DNA from: Actinomycetospora lutea
Lineage (GTDB): Bacteria > Actinomycetota > Actinomycetes > Mycobacteriales > Pseudonocardiaceae
Reading direction: 5' to 3'
Length of the DNA: 55,450 nt
NCBI RefSeq assembly: GCF_028737205.1
Contig: NZ_JAQZAL010000038.1
Span: forward strand, 1 to 55,450
Shown here piece after piece: positions 45,447-53,645 of this stretch (positions are counted from its first letter, which is position 1; the number at the start of each line of letters is the position of its first letter). Below the pieces are notes generated by a model. It searched no databases. It was given only the letters and a program-made list of their open reading frames with translations, and was not told the origin of the DNA. Made by a program: the position numbers and the translations under genes.

Positions 45447-45513
45447 TAGGTACCGCCGGCGCGCGAGATGGGGAGCGCTCACCGACGAGGGGGCCCGCCG
45501 CGCGGAGCACGCT
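45447..45513 (+). promoter_or_regulatory. LAL-type activator box and promoter for the acetyltransferase
   Basis: TAGGTA (45447-45452), TGGGGA 22 nt on (45469-45474), CCGA at 45482-45485, and -10-like CACGCT at 45508-45513, 39 nt from TGGGGA. ATG 45561. A weaker member of the family, but in full register. Confidence 0.45.
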
Positions 45514-45560
45514 CGGTGACGTCGCCGGACACGGGGTCCGGCTCCACGGAGGGATCCACC

Positions 45561-46133
45561 ATGGCTGCCCTGCACCTCGTCCCCGGCACCGCGACCACCC
45601 CGGCGGACGAGAGACCGACGTCCCGCCCCCGCGGTCGCTCGCCCGGGGTGACCCTGCGCGAGCTGGGCCCCGACGAGACCGACGTCCTCGACACCGTGTT
45701 CGCCGGCCTGTCCGACCACAGCCGCTACCTGCGCTTCCACGGCGCCACGCCGCGCCTGCGCGGGGCCGTGCGCCGCACGCTCGCCGCCGTCGACGGGCGC
45801 CGCCACATCGCGGTCGCCGCCGTCGGCCCGGACGGCGAGCCGATCGGCATCGCCCGCCTCATCGGGCTGGGGTTGCGGGAGGCGGAGCTCGCCATCGAGG
45901 TCGTCGACGCCTGGCAGGGCCGGGGCATCGGACGCCGGCTGCTCGCTGCCGTCGCCGTCCTGGGCCGCGAGCAGGGCTACTCGCGCCTCGTCGCCGACGT
46001 GCTGACCGTGAACACCGGCATGCGGGTCCTGCTCGCCTCCGTGCTGCCGATCCTGACCGTCGAGACCGACGGCCACGAGACCACCCTCACCGCCGACCTG
46101 CGCGCCGGCACCCCCGCCTTCGTCGCCGCCTGA
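45561..46133 (+). CDS. GNAT-family N-acetyltransferase
   Basis: A 190-residue acetyltransferase. The acetyl-CoA loop is VVDAWQGRGIGRRLLAAVAVL near residues 111-131. The first 30 residues are a flexible leader. The acceptor is unknown. ATG 45561 has GGAGGG upstream. It is 29 bp before the cysteine dioxygenase-like gene and divergent from the flavin monooxygenase. Confidence 0.83.
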   Translation: MAALHLVPGTATTPADERPTSRPRGRSPGVTLRELGPDETDVLDTVFAGLSDHSRYLRFHGATPRLRGAVRRTLAAVDGRRHIAVAAVGPDGEPIGIARLIGLGLREAELAIEVVDAWQGRGIGRRLLAAVAVLGREQGYSRLVADVLTVNTGMRVLLASVLPILTVETDGHETTLTADLRAGTPAFVAA

Positions 46134-46162
46134 GCGACCGGCCCGTCACCGAGGAGACCGCC

Positions 46163-46702
46163 ATGACCACCCCGCCCGTCCCCCAGATCATCACCCCGAT
46201 GGCCGCGCTGACCTCCGACCTCGACGCCGCGGTCCGGCAGTCCGCGCCGGGCCTCGCGCGGGTCGACGCCGTCGGCGAGGCCCTGGCCCCGTACCTCGGT
46301 GATCCACGATTGCTGTCGCCGGCCCAGTGCGTCGGCGACCCGGAGCACTACCGCCAGCACCTCCTGCACGTCGCCGACGACGGCGCGTTCTCGCTGGTCG
46401 CGCTGGTGTGGCTGCCCGGGCAGACCACCCCGATCCACGACCACCTCTCGTGGTGCGTGGTCGGCGTCCACGCCGGCGAGGAGCACGAGACCCGCTACCT
46501 GCGCGTCGCCGACCGCCTCGTCGTCGACGGCGAGGACGTCGCCGGGCCGGGCACGGTCACCGGCCTGCTCCCGCCCGGCGACATCCACAAGGTCACCAAC
46601 ACCGCGCCGACCACGACGATCTCGCTGCACGTCTACGGCGTCGACGTCCGCAGGCTCGGGTCGAGCATCCGGCGCCGCTACGACCTGCCGGTGCGGGGCT
46701 GA
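46163..46702 (+). CDS. Cysteine dioxygenase-like cupin
   Basis: A 179-residue cupin. Iron-binding residues are the two His in TTPIHDHLSWCVVGVHAGEE and the His in PGDIHKVTNT, as in thiol dioxygenases that oxidise cysteine or mercaptoacids to sulfinates. ATG 46163 follows GAGGAG. It forms a two-gene unit with the acetyltransferase. With the OsmC and flavin monooxygenase genes it gives this region a sulfur or thiol-oxidation flavour. Substrate is inferred, not shown. Confidence 0.82.
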   Translation: MTTPPVPQIITPMAALTSDLDAAVRQSAPGLARVDAVGEALAPYLGDPRLLSPAQCVGDPEHYRQHLLHVADDGAFSLVALVWLPGQTTPIHDHLSWCVVGVHAGEEHETRYLRVADRLVVDGEDVAGPGTVTGLLPPGDIHKVTNTAPTTTISLHVYGVDVRRLGSSIRRRYDLPVRG

Positions 46703-46714
46703 TCAGGGGGTCGA

Positions 46715-47158
46715 TCAGGGGCGGGCACCGACCGGCGGGGCCGCGCGGTGCCCGTCGACGCCGAACGCGCGGGGGTCGTCGACGTCGACGATCCGGCGCC
46801 CCAGCGGGGTGAGCGACACCGGGATCATCTTGAGGTTGGCCCAGGCGAACGGGATGCCGATGATCGTCACGGCCAGGGCGATCGCCGTGACGACGTGCCC
46901 GATCGCGAGCCACCACCCGGCCACGACGAACCAGACGACGTTGCCCAGCGTCGAGCCCACCCCGGCGTCGGCCCGGCGCTCGATGCTGCTGCCGAACGGC
47001 CACAGCGCGAACAGCGCGATCCGGAACGACGCGATCCCCCAGGGGATCGTGACGATGAGGATGCAGCAGATGATGCCCGCGACGACGTAGCCGAGCGCCA
47101 TCCACACCCCCGCCAGCACGAGCCAGACGAGGTTGAGCAGGGTCCGCAGCAGGCTCAT
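46715..47158 (-). CDS. YccF-domain membrane protein
   Basis: A 147-residue protein with two copies of a YccF-type hydrophobic region, about residues 4-55 and 70-112, both ending in a conserved IP-W/F-A segment (TIPWGIASFRIALFALWPFG and IIGIPFAWANLKMIPVSLTP). Its function is unknown. ATG 47158 lies 36 bp after the MHS transporter stop, so it may be the last gene of that operon. Confidence 0.85.
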   Translation of the reverse strand: MSLLRTLLNLVWLVLAGVWMALGYVVAGIICCILIVTIPWGIASFRIALFALWPFGSSIERRADAGVGSTLGNVVWFVVAGWWLAIGHVVTAIALAVTIIGIPFAWANLKMIPVSLTPLGRRIVDVDDPRAFGVDGHRAAPPVGARP

Positions 47159-47194
47159 GCCACCCAGCCTGCCACCGCCGACGTGGTTCGTCCG

Positions 47195-48493
47195 TTACGT
47201 CAGCTCGCGGCCCTTCGTCTCGGGCAGCGTCAGGATGATCAGGAAGGCGATCAGCGCGCCGCCGGACACGTACCAGAAGAAGAGGTCGGGACGCCCGGCG
47301 CCGGACAGCGCGGCGATGAGCAGCGGCGCGGTCCCGCCGAAGATCGCGACGGTGAGGTTGTACCAGGCGCCGATGCCCAGGGCCCGGAGCTCGGTCGGGA
47401 AGATCTCGCTCATGATCGCCGGCGCGATCGAGGAGAACACCGAGTAGAGCCCGAGGCCCACCGCGAACACGATGATCAGGTTGATCAGCGGTGGCCGGTC
47501 GGTGATGAGCAGGCTCAGCGGGACGGTGAGCAGCACGAACGCCCCGGACCACACCAGCATCTGCGGCTTGCGCCCGAACCGGTCGGCGAGGGCTCCCATG
47601 GGGTACTGGCCGATGATGAACACAACGGTGCCGATCGACAGCGCCAGGAACACGTCGCTGCCCGCGGCGTCGCGGAACTGCACCGCGAACGGGGTCAGGG
47701 CGCTGAAGAAGGTGTAGTAGCACAGCGTCGAGAGCAGGGTGAACCCGAAGAGCTGCAGCACCGACTTCGGGTAGTGCGTCAGCGTCTTGAGCAGCGGGTT
47801 CTTCGTGGCCCGGGCCGTCTCGACGTTGGCCTCGAACTGCTCGGTCTCGGCCAGCGTGCGGCGCAGCCACAGCCCGACGAGGCCCAGCACGCCGCCGACG
47901 ACGAACGCGATGCGCCAGCCCCACGACTCCAGCTGGGGCCGGGTGAGCGTGCTGGTCAGCAGCAGCCCCAGGAGGCTCGCGGCCAGCAGTGCGGTGCCGG
48001 TGGAGATGTAGAAGAAGCTGGAGTACCGCCCGCGCCGGTTCGGCGGGGCGATCTCGGCCAGGTACGCGCTCGCGTTGGAGACCTCCCCGCCGAGGCTCAG
48101 GCCCTGCGCGATGCGGGCGAGCAGCAGCAGGATCGGCGCGAGCCACCCCACGGCCTGGTAGGTCGGCAGCACGGCGATGACCAGCGACCCGCCGGCCATC
48201 AGCAGGATCGTCACGAGCATCGCGAAGCGGCGGCCGCGCAGGTCGGCCAGGCGCCCGAGGAACACCCCGCCGAGCGGGCGGAAGAAGAACGCCAGCGCGT
48301 AGGTGCTCGTCGTGCCGATGAGCGCGAGGGTCGGCGACGACTTGTCGAAGAACTGCGACGAGAAGTAGACCGCGAACGTTGCGTAGATCGTCCAGTCGAA
48401 CCACTCGACCGCGTTCCCGATGCTCGCGGCGACGAGCGTCCGCACGGGCAACTGGTGGCGCTCGGTGCTCGCCGTCCCGGCAGCTTGACTCAT
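47195..48493 (-). CDS. MFS transporter, metabolite:H+ symporter (MHS) family
   Basis: A 432-residue 12-helix transporter. The MHS signature is visible at the N-terminus (GNAVEWFDWTIYATFAVYFS), followed by motif A GRLADLRGRRFAMLV and GQYPMGALADRFGRKPQML at the start of the second half. Family members import organic acids such as shikimate, benzoates or ketoglutarate. It follows the alcohol dehydrogenase gene by 64 bp on the same strand, suggesting it imports the operon's substrate. Confidence 0.88.
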   Translation of the reverse strand: MSQAAGTASTERHQLPVRTLVAASIGNAVEWFDWTIYATFAVYFSSQFFDKSSPTLALIGTTSTYALAFFFRPLGGVFLGRLADLRGRRFAMLVTILLMAGGSLVIAVLPTYQAVGWLAPILLLLARIAQGLSLGGEVSNASAYLAEIAPPNRRGRYSSFFYISTGTALLAASLLGLLLTSTLTRPQLESWGWRIAFVVGGVLGLVGLWLRRTLAETEQFEANVETARATKNPLLKTLTHYPKSVLQLFGFTLLSTLCYYTFFSALTPFAVQFRDAAGSDVFLALSIGTVVFIIGQYPMGALADRFGRKPQMLVWSGAFVLLTVPLSLLITDRPPLINLIIVFAVGLGLYSVFSSIAPAIMSEIFPTELRALGIGAWYNLTVAIFGGTAPLLIAALSGAGRPDLFFWYVSGGALIAFLIILTLPETKGRELT

Positions 48494-48557
48494 CGGTCCT
48501 CCTGTCGTGGCCTCCTGCGCGACGGAGCGTAGGCGAGCGAGTGCGCGCGGTACAGGT

Positions 48558-49583
48558 TCAGTCCCGGACGATTCCGACTTTGCCCCGCGCGCCCGCGTCG
48601 GCGACCTCGTAGGCGCGGGCGGCGTCGGCGAGGGCGAACCGGTCGGTCACCACGCGCTCGGGGTGCAGGTCCCACCGCGCGAGGCGCTCCAGCAGCTCGG
48701 TCATTCGCCAGGTCGGCGCCACCCAGGAGCCGTGGACGGTGAGCTGGCGGTGGATGAGGACCTCGCTGACGTCGACGGTCAGCGTCCCGCCCTCGCCGAC
48801 GAGCGCGCAGCGGCCGTGGCGGCGGGTGTGGCGCAGGGCGGTCAGCTGGGCGACGCCGGCGCCCGAGCAGTCGACGGTGACCTCGGCGCCGTCCCCGAGG
48901 AGCTCGTGCAGCTCGCCGTCCTGCCCCTCGACCGCGACGTCCACGGCGCCCAGGTCACGGGCCAGCGCGCGCCGCTCCGGCGACGGGTCGGTGCCGACGA
49001 CCCACGGCGAGCCCATGGCCGACGCGAGCATCCCGGCCGCGAGCCCGACCGGACCCAGCCCGGTGACCAGCACCTGCTCACCGCCCGCGAGCGCCACACG
49101 GCACAGCGCCTCGTAGGCCGTCGCGAACCCGCAGGCCACGCAGGCGCCGTCGAGGAACGTCAGGCTGTCGGGCAGCGGGACCAGGTCGCGCTCCTCGGCC
49201 AGCAGGAGGTCGGCGTGCCCGCCGTCGCGCTGCCAGCCGTAGGCCGCGCGCCGGGGTGAGGTGCAGCTGATCTGGTAGCCGCGGCGGCACTCGTCGCACT
49301 GGCCGCAGCCGCTGATGTGGTACACGACGACGCGGTCGCCGACGCGGATGCGCTCGACCTCGGTGCCGACCGCGACGACCTGCCCGCACGGCTCGTGGCC
49401 GCCGATGACGTCCTGGTAGGCCTCGGGGCCCTCGCCGAGGTGCTCGCGGTAGATCGCCCGCAGGTCGCTGCCGCAGATCGTCGAGGCGCGCACCTCGACC
49501 ACGACCTGGCCCCGCCCGGGCTCCGGGTCGGGCACCTCGCGCACGTCGACCCGGCGCCCGCCGGGCAGGTACACGCCGCGCAC
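48558..49583 (-). CDS. Zinc-dependent alcohol dehydrogenase (MDR family)
   Basis: A 341-residue medium-chain dehydrogenase. Catalytic zinc ligands are Cys in STICGSDLR and His in GGHEPCG. The structural zinc site is intact: CGQCDECRRGYQISC. The nucleotide-binding motif is VLVTGLGPVGLAAGMLA. GTG 49583 follows AGAGGAG, one base after the ligase stop. In the operon it would oxidise a hydroxy intermediate produced by the MaoC and hydrolase steps. Confidence 0.9.
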   Translation of the reverse strand: MRGVYLPGGRRVDVREVPDPEPGRGQVVVEVRASTICGSDLRAIYREHLGEGPEAYQDVIGGHEPCGQVVAVGTEVERIRVGDRVVVYHISGCGQCDECRRGYQISCTSPRRAAYGWQRDGGHADLLLAEERDLVPLPDSLTFLDGACVACGFATAYEALCRVALAGGEQVLVTGLGPVGLAAGMLASAMGSPWVVGTDPSPERRALARDLGAVDVAVEGQDGELHELLGDGAEVTVDCSGAGVAQLTALRHTRRHGRCALVGEGGTLTVDVSEVLIHRQLTVHGSWVAPTWRMTELLERLARWDLHPERVVTDRFALADAARAYEVADAGARGKVGIVRD

Positions 49584-49584
49584 C

Positions 49585-51264
49585 TCAGCTCCTCTCGGGC
49601 GCCCACTCCGTCGCCCACCGGCGCAGTTCGGCCGCCTTGATCTTCGTGCCGTTCGTGCCGGACGTCGTGGGCATGGCGTCGACGACGTGCACCGCCGCCG
49701 GCACCTTGAACCCCGCGAGCGCCGCACGGCACCACGCCACCAGATCGTCCCCCGCCGGCGTCCGTCCCGCCGCGCCGACGACGAAACCGACGGCCGTCGT
49801 GGCCCCGTCCGCGCCCTCCACGCCGACGACCTTCGCCGTGCCGACGTCGGGGTGGGCGGCGAGGCGCAGCTCGATCTCGGCGGGGTCGACGAGGAAGCCG
49901 CGCAGGCGCAGGGCGTCGCCGCGCCGGCAGACGTAGGCGAAGGCGCCGTCGTCGACGAGCACGCCGAGGTCGCCGCTGCGGAACCACCCGTCGGCGGTCC
50001 ACACGTCCGGGGAGTCGGCCCCCAGGTACGCGTCGACGACGTTGGGCCCGCGGAACTGGATCTCGCCCTCGCGTCCCGGCCCGAGGACGGCCTCGGTGTC
50101 GGGGTCGACGACGCGCACGGCGATGTCGGGGTGCACGACCCGCCCCCCGCCGATCCACCGCGTGGGCGGGGGCTCGTCGGCGGGCCAGGCGGCGGTGAGC
50201 GCGAAGACCTCCGAGGAGCCGTAGACCCCGCTCACCTGCGTCCCGGCCTCGTCGCCGAGCCACGCCGCGAGCTCGTGGCTGCGGCCCTGGAAGTCGGCGA
50301 CGCCCCACCAGCGCCAGCTCGACAGGTCCCGCGGGCGGCGCTCGTGGGCCTCGCGCAGCCGCAGCACCAGGTCGTCGCCGGCGCCGACGTGGGTGACGCG
50401 GTGGGCGGCGATGTGGTCGAGCACGCGGTCGGCGTCGAAGGTGGGTTCGAGGAGCACGACGGCGCCGGCGGCGAGGCCCGCCATGACCGCGTTGAAGCCG
50501 TAGACCCCCGAGAGCGGCAGGGCGCCGAGCACCACGTCGCCCTCGGCGAGCCCGAGCACCGCGGCGTCGGCCGCGGCGTGGGTGAGCACCGCGGTGCCGC
50601 TGTGGGCGGCGAGCTTGGGCAGCCCGGTGGAGCCGGAGGTCGTGAACGCGACCGCCAGCGCGGCGGGGTCGCAGCGCGCCGGCTCCGGGCCGTCGTGGCG
50701 CCGCGGGGTCCACGCGCCGGCCCCGACGTCGCCGGCCGCCGGGTCGGGCTCGGCACCGTCGGACGCCGCGCCGAACGGCCCGGTGACGACGGCGACCTCG
50801 GGGACCACGCCCGAGTGCTCGACGGCGGCGCGCAGGCGCTCGAGCAGGTCGAGCCCGTGGAAGCCGTGGGCCAGGGCGACCAGCTTCGGCCGGGCGCGCC
50901 CGAGCACGTGCCCGGACTCCTCGGTGCCGTAGCGGGTGTTGACGCCGACCACGTGCGCGCCGCGGGCGGCGACCGCGAACTGCCAGACCAGCGCGTCGCT
51001 CCAGTTCGGCATCCACACCGCCACCGCGTCGCCCGGGCCGATCCCGTGCTCGTGCAGCTCCTCGGCCAGCGCGCGCACGCGGCGCCACAGCTCGCCGCGG
51101 GTGACGGGGTGGGTGGTGCCGTCGGGGGCGGTGTCGAGGACGACGGTGGCGTCGGGGTCCCGGTGGGCCAGGCGTCCGAGCAGGTCGGGGAGGTCGGCGG
51201 GCAGCGGGCCGGGCGCGGGGAAGGCGGCGACGGGGTGCGGGGTCACCGTGGGTCGGTCGCTCAC
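49585..51264 (-). CDS. AMP-dependent acyl-CoA synthetase/ligase
   Basis: A 559-residue ANL-superfamily ligase. The P-loop-like motif is AVAFTTSGSTGLPKL, the A5 motif is VSGVYGSSEVFALTA, the hinge is WFRSGDLGVLVDDGAFAYVCRRGDALRLRGF, and the catalytic Lys lies in GTNGTKIKAAELRRW. It activates a carboxylic acid to its CoA thioester. The acid is unknown. GTG 51264 overlaps the hydrolase stop (GTGA). Confidence 0.9.
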   Translation of the reverse strand: MSDRPTVTPHPVAAFPAPGPLPADLPDLLGRLAHRDPDATVVLDTAPDGTTHPVTRGELWRRVRALAEELHEHGIGPGDAVAVWMPNWSDALVWQFAVAARGAHVVGVNTRYGTEESGHVLGRARPKLVALAHGFHGLDLLERLRAAVEHSGVVPEVAVVTGPFGAASDGAEPDPAAGDVGAGAWTPRRHDGPEPARCDPAALAVAFTTSGSTGLPKLAAHSGTAVLTHAAADAAVLGLAEGDVVLGALPLSGVYGFNAVMAGLAAGAVVLLEPTFDADRVLDHIAAHRVTHVGAGDDLVLRLREAHERRPRDLSSWRWWGVADFQGRSHELAAWLGDEAGTQVSGVYGSSEVFALTAAWPADEPPPTRWIGGGRVVHPDIAVRVVDPDTEAVLGPGREGEIQFRGPNVVDAYLGADSPDVWTADGWFRSGDLGVLVDDGAFAYVCRRGDALRLRGFLVDPAEIELRLAAHPDVGTAKVVGVEGADGATTAVGFVVGAAGRTPAGDDLVAWCRAALAGFKVPAAVHVVDAMPTTSGTNGTKIKAAELRRWATEWAPERS

Positions 51265-52073
51265 GCCCGCACCGCCCCGAGCTCGGCGAGCCAGTCGTCG
51301 AGGACGGCGTCGAAGTCGGCGATCTCCTCCATCGGGTAGTGCCCGATTCCCGGCAGGACCGTGCAGCGTGCGCCGGGGATGCTCGCGGCGGCCGCGCGCA
51401 CGCGCGCGACGTCGAGCCAGAGGTCGTCGTCGCCGACGACGAGGTGGGCGGGGCAGGTGATGCCCGGCAGGGCGTCGCGCAGGTCGTGGGTCGCCCAGCC
51501 CAGGAGGTCGGAGGTGGACACGGCCGGGTCCTCCCGTCGGTGCATGGTCGCGATCAGCTCGGCGCGCTCGCGCGGGACGTCGCGGCCGACGACCGCCAGT
51601 GTGCCGAGGTAGGTGCGGTCGGTGCGGCTCGGCGCCGCGACGTCGGAGAGCTCGCGACGCAGCCCGCGCACCGAGGGGCGGCCGCCGGTGTGGGCGTCGG
51701 CGGCCATGGCGACGACGGCGGCGAGCCGGTCCGACGCCCGGACGGCGACGTCGAGGGCGATCTTGCCGCCGATCGAGCAGCCGACGACGCCGGGGCGCGC
51801 GAGCCCGAGGCGGTCGATCAGCGCGAGGCACCAGTCGGCGTAGGCGCCGAGGTCGGTGACGGGTCCGCCCGGGGCCGGCTCGGAGCGGCCGTGGCCGGGC
51901 AGGTCCGGGACGACCACGCGGTACCCGCGGGCCGCGAGCGCCGGGGCGACGTGGCGCCACTGCACCCCGCTCTGGCCCGCGGTGTGCAGGCACAGCACCG
52001 GCGGCGCGTCCGGCTCCCCGTGCTGCTCGACGAAGGCGAGGCTGCCGCCCAGCGGCAGGTAGTCGGCGCGCAT
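51261..52073 (-). CDS. Alpha/beta hydrolase
   Basis: A 270-residue hydrolase. The nucleophile elbow is VVGCSIGGKIALD, the oxyanion region is LCLHTAGQSGVQWRH, and the catalytic His lies in GIGHYPMEEI; an acidic partner lies in VVGDDDLW. It could cleave an ester or a ring-fission product. ATG 52073 shares one base with the MaoC-SCP2 stop (TGATG). Confidence 0.88.
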   Translation of the reverse strand: MRADYLPLGGSLAFVEQHGEPDAPPVLCLHTAGQSGVQWRHVAPALAARGYRVVVPDLPGHGRSEPAPGGPVTDLGAYADWCLALIDRLGLARPGVVGCSIGGKIALDVAVRASDRLAAVVAMAADAHTGGRPSVRGLRRELSDVAAPSRTDRTYLGTLAVVGRDVPRERAELIATMHRREDPAVSTSDLLGWATHDLRDALPGITCPAHLVVGDDDLWLDVARVRAAAASIPGARCTVLPGIGHYPMEEIADFDAVLDDWLAELGAVRA

Positions 52074-52858
52074 CAGGCGATCTCCCGGGCGGCGTCGGCG
52101 AGGCGGTGGAGCGCGGAGGTGAGCCGCAGGTACTCGTAGCCGTCGCCGGTGACGGTGAAGCGCCCGGCCATCGCGAGGCGCATGAACGGGTTGTCGGGGG
52201 CCTCCACCAGCTCGAGCCAGGTCGCCGCGTCGGCGCCGAGGGTGAACGTCGCCCCGCGCGGGGAGCGGCGGGCGACCTCGATGACCCGGCCGCGGTAGAC
52301 GCGCAGGTGCACCTCGTCGTCCCCGCAGCGCAGTCCCACCGTGCCGTCCCAGCTGGCGACCTCGTCGGCGAGGTCGGCCTTCTCGGTGAGCGCCTCCGCC
52401 CAGCCGACCGTGCCGAAGGCGCGCCCGTCCGGGTCGGGCCCGGGGCCGCGGGCGGCGATCAGGGCGGCGGTCGTGCCGTCCTGGACGGTCTCGCCGTCCT
52501 GGTTCGTCAGGGCCATGGCCCGGGTGACGACGCCGCGGTCGCCGGCCGAGGTGCGCCGGGCGCGCACGATCGTCACCTCGAGGGTCAGCAGGTCGCCGAC
52601 GCGGACCGGGCGCCGGTAGGCCCAGTGGGTGTCGAGCAGGCCGAGCACCGCCTCGCCGTGGAGGCCGAGCCCCTGCAGCAGCCCCATCGCGACGGCGACC
52701 CCGAACGGCCCCTGCAGGATCGCGTCGGGTCCGGCGTGCAGGGGGTGGTCGTCGCCGCTGACCCGCGTGAAGGCGGCGAGGTCCTCGGCGGTGACCTCGC
52801 GCGGCGGGCTGGTCCACCGCTCCCCCACCACGAAGTCCTCGAACCAGCGATCGGCCAC
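52073..52858 (-). CDS. MaoC-like dehydratase fused to an SCP2-like domain
   Basis: A 261-residue protein, first gene of the catabolic operon. Residues 1-135 are a MaoC hot-dog domain with VSGDDHPLHAGPDAILQGPFG. Residues about 150-261 resemble a sterol-carrier-protein-2 lipid-binding fold (GATFTLGADAATWLELVEAP and AGRFTVTGDGYEYLRLTSAL). This fusion is uncommon and suggests a bulky hydrophobic CoA substrate. GTG 52858 has GGAGGTG upstream. A TetR-type operator lies 15-30 bp before the start. Confidence 0.75.
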   Translation of the reverse strand: MADRWFEDFVVGERWTSPPREVTAEDLAAFTRVSGDDHPLHAGPDAILQGPFGVAVAMGLLQGLGLHGEAVLGLLDTHWAYRRPVRVGDLLTLEVTIVRARRTSAGDRGVVTRAMALTNQDGETVQDGTTAALIAARGPGPDPDGRAFGTVGWAEALTEKADLADEVASWDGTVGLRCGDDEVHLRVYRGRVIEVARRSPRGATFTLGADAATWLELVEAPDNPFMRLAMAGRFTVTGDGYEYLRLTSALHRLADAAREIA

Positions 52859-52872
52859 CCGGGCACCTCCAT

Positions 52873-52888
52873 ACGAACGACTGTTCGT
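52873..52888. promoter_or_regulatory. TetR operator 1
   Basis: ACGAAC (52873-52878), GACT, GTTCGT (52883-52888). The surrounding TACGAACGACTGTTCGTG matches operator 2 at 16 of 18 positions. It lies between the catabolic operon and the TetR gene and may control both. Confidence 0.75.
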
Positions 52889-52956
52889 GCTCCAATCCAC
52901 CACCCGGCGCCTCGAGCCGTCAAGCAGGGGCCGCGCGGGCCTCTACGCTGGCGGAC

Positions 52957-53577
52957 GTGAACGCGCGTTCGACGGTTACGCTCGTCGGGGACACCGGCCG
53001 GGGCAACGAGGCCGCGATCCTCAACGCCGCCCTCGAGGCGTTCGGCGCCAAGGGGTTCCACGGCGCCTCGATGCGCGACGTGGCGCGGGGTGCGGGCACC
53101 AGCCTGTCGAACCTCTACAACTACTTCCCGTCGAAGTCGCGCCTGCTCGCCGAGGTGCTCCGGCACGCCAACGACGAGCTGGTGACGCGCCTGCACGTGG
53201 CCGTCGACGAGGCCGGCGACGACGCGGTGTCGCGGATGCGCGAGGCCGTGCGCGCGTACGTCCGCTTCGTCGTGGACCACCAGCTCGCGATGGTCGTGTC
53301 CACCAACGAGGTGCGCTACCTCGCCGGCGAGGACCGCGAGCGCCTGGTGGTCGACCGCGACGCGACGCAGGCGGTGTTCGAGCAGATCGTCAGCCAGGGG
53401 GCGGCGTCCGGGGAGTTCCGCACGCCGCACCCGGACGACGCCGCCCGCACCGTGCTCTCCGGGCTCGCGGGCGTGGCGCAGTGGTACCGGCCGGACGGGC
53501 GCCTGTCGCGGGGCCAGCTCGCCGAGCAGCAGGCGCGGTACGCCCTCGCGCTGCTGGAGAGCCCGCTGGCGCACTGA
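52957..53577 (+). CDS. TetR-family transcriptional regulator
   Basis: A 206-residue repressor. The helix-turn-helix is at about residues 17-62 (AAILNAALEAFGAKGFHGAS, then LSNLYNYFPSKSRLL). The ligand-binding part resembles regulators of acyl-CoA metabolism (AYVRFVVDHQLAMVVSTNEVR). The start is GTG 52957. Two near-identical palindromes flank the gene, one before the divergent catabolic operon and one before the downstream transporter. The inducer is probably an acyl-CoA made by the operon's ligase (inference). Confidence 0.9.
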   Translation: MNARSTVTLVGDTGRGNEAAILNAALEAFGAKGFHGASMRDVARGAGTSLSNLYNYFPSKSRLLAEVLRHANDELVTRLHVAVDEAGDDAVSRMREAVRAYVRFVVDHQLAMVVSTNEVRYLAGEDRERLVVDRDATQAVFEQIVSQGAASGEFRTPHPDDAARTVLSGLAGVAQWYRPDGRLSRGQLAEQQARYALALLESPLAH

Positions 53578-53609
53578 CCTTGTGGTGGGCGGTACCGCGC
53601 TCGTACGGT

Positions 53610-53625
53610 ACGAACGATCGTTCGT
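53610..53625. promoter_or_regulatory. TetR operator 2
   Basis: ACGAACGA/TCGTTCGT, a perfect 16-bp palindrome between the TetR stop and the transporter start at 53646. GTAC extends it on each side with one interruption. Confidence 0.8.
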
Positions 53626-53645
53626 GTACCGGAGAGGGCGCCGCC

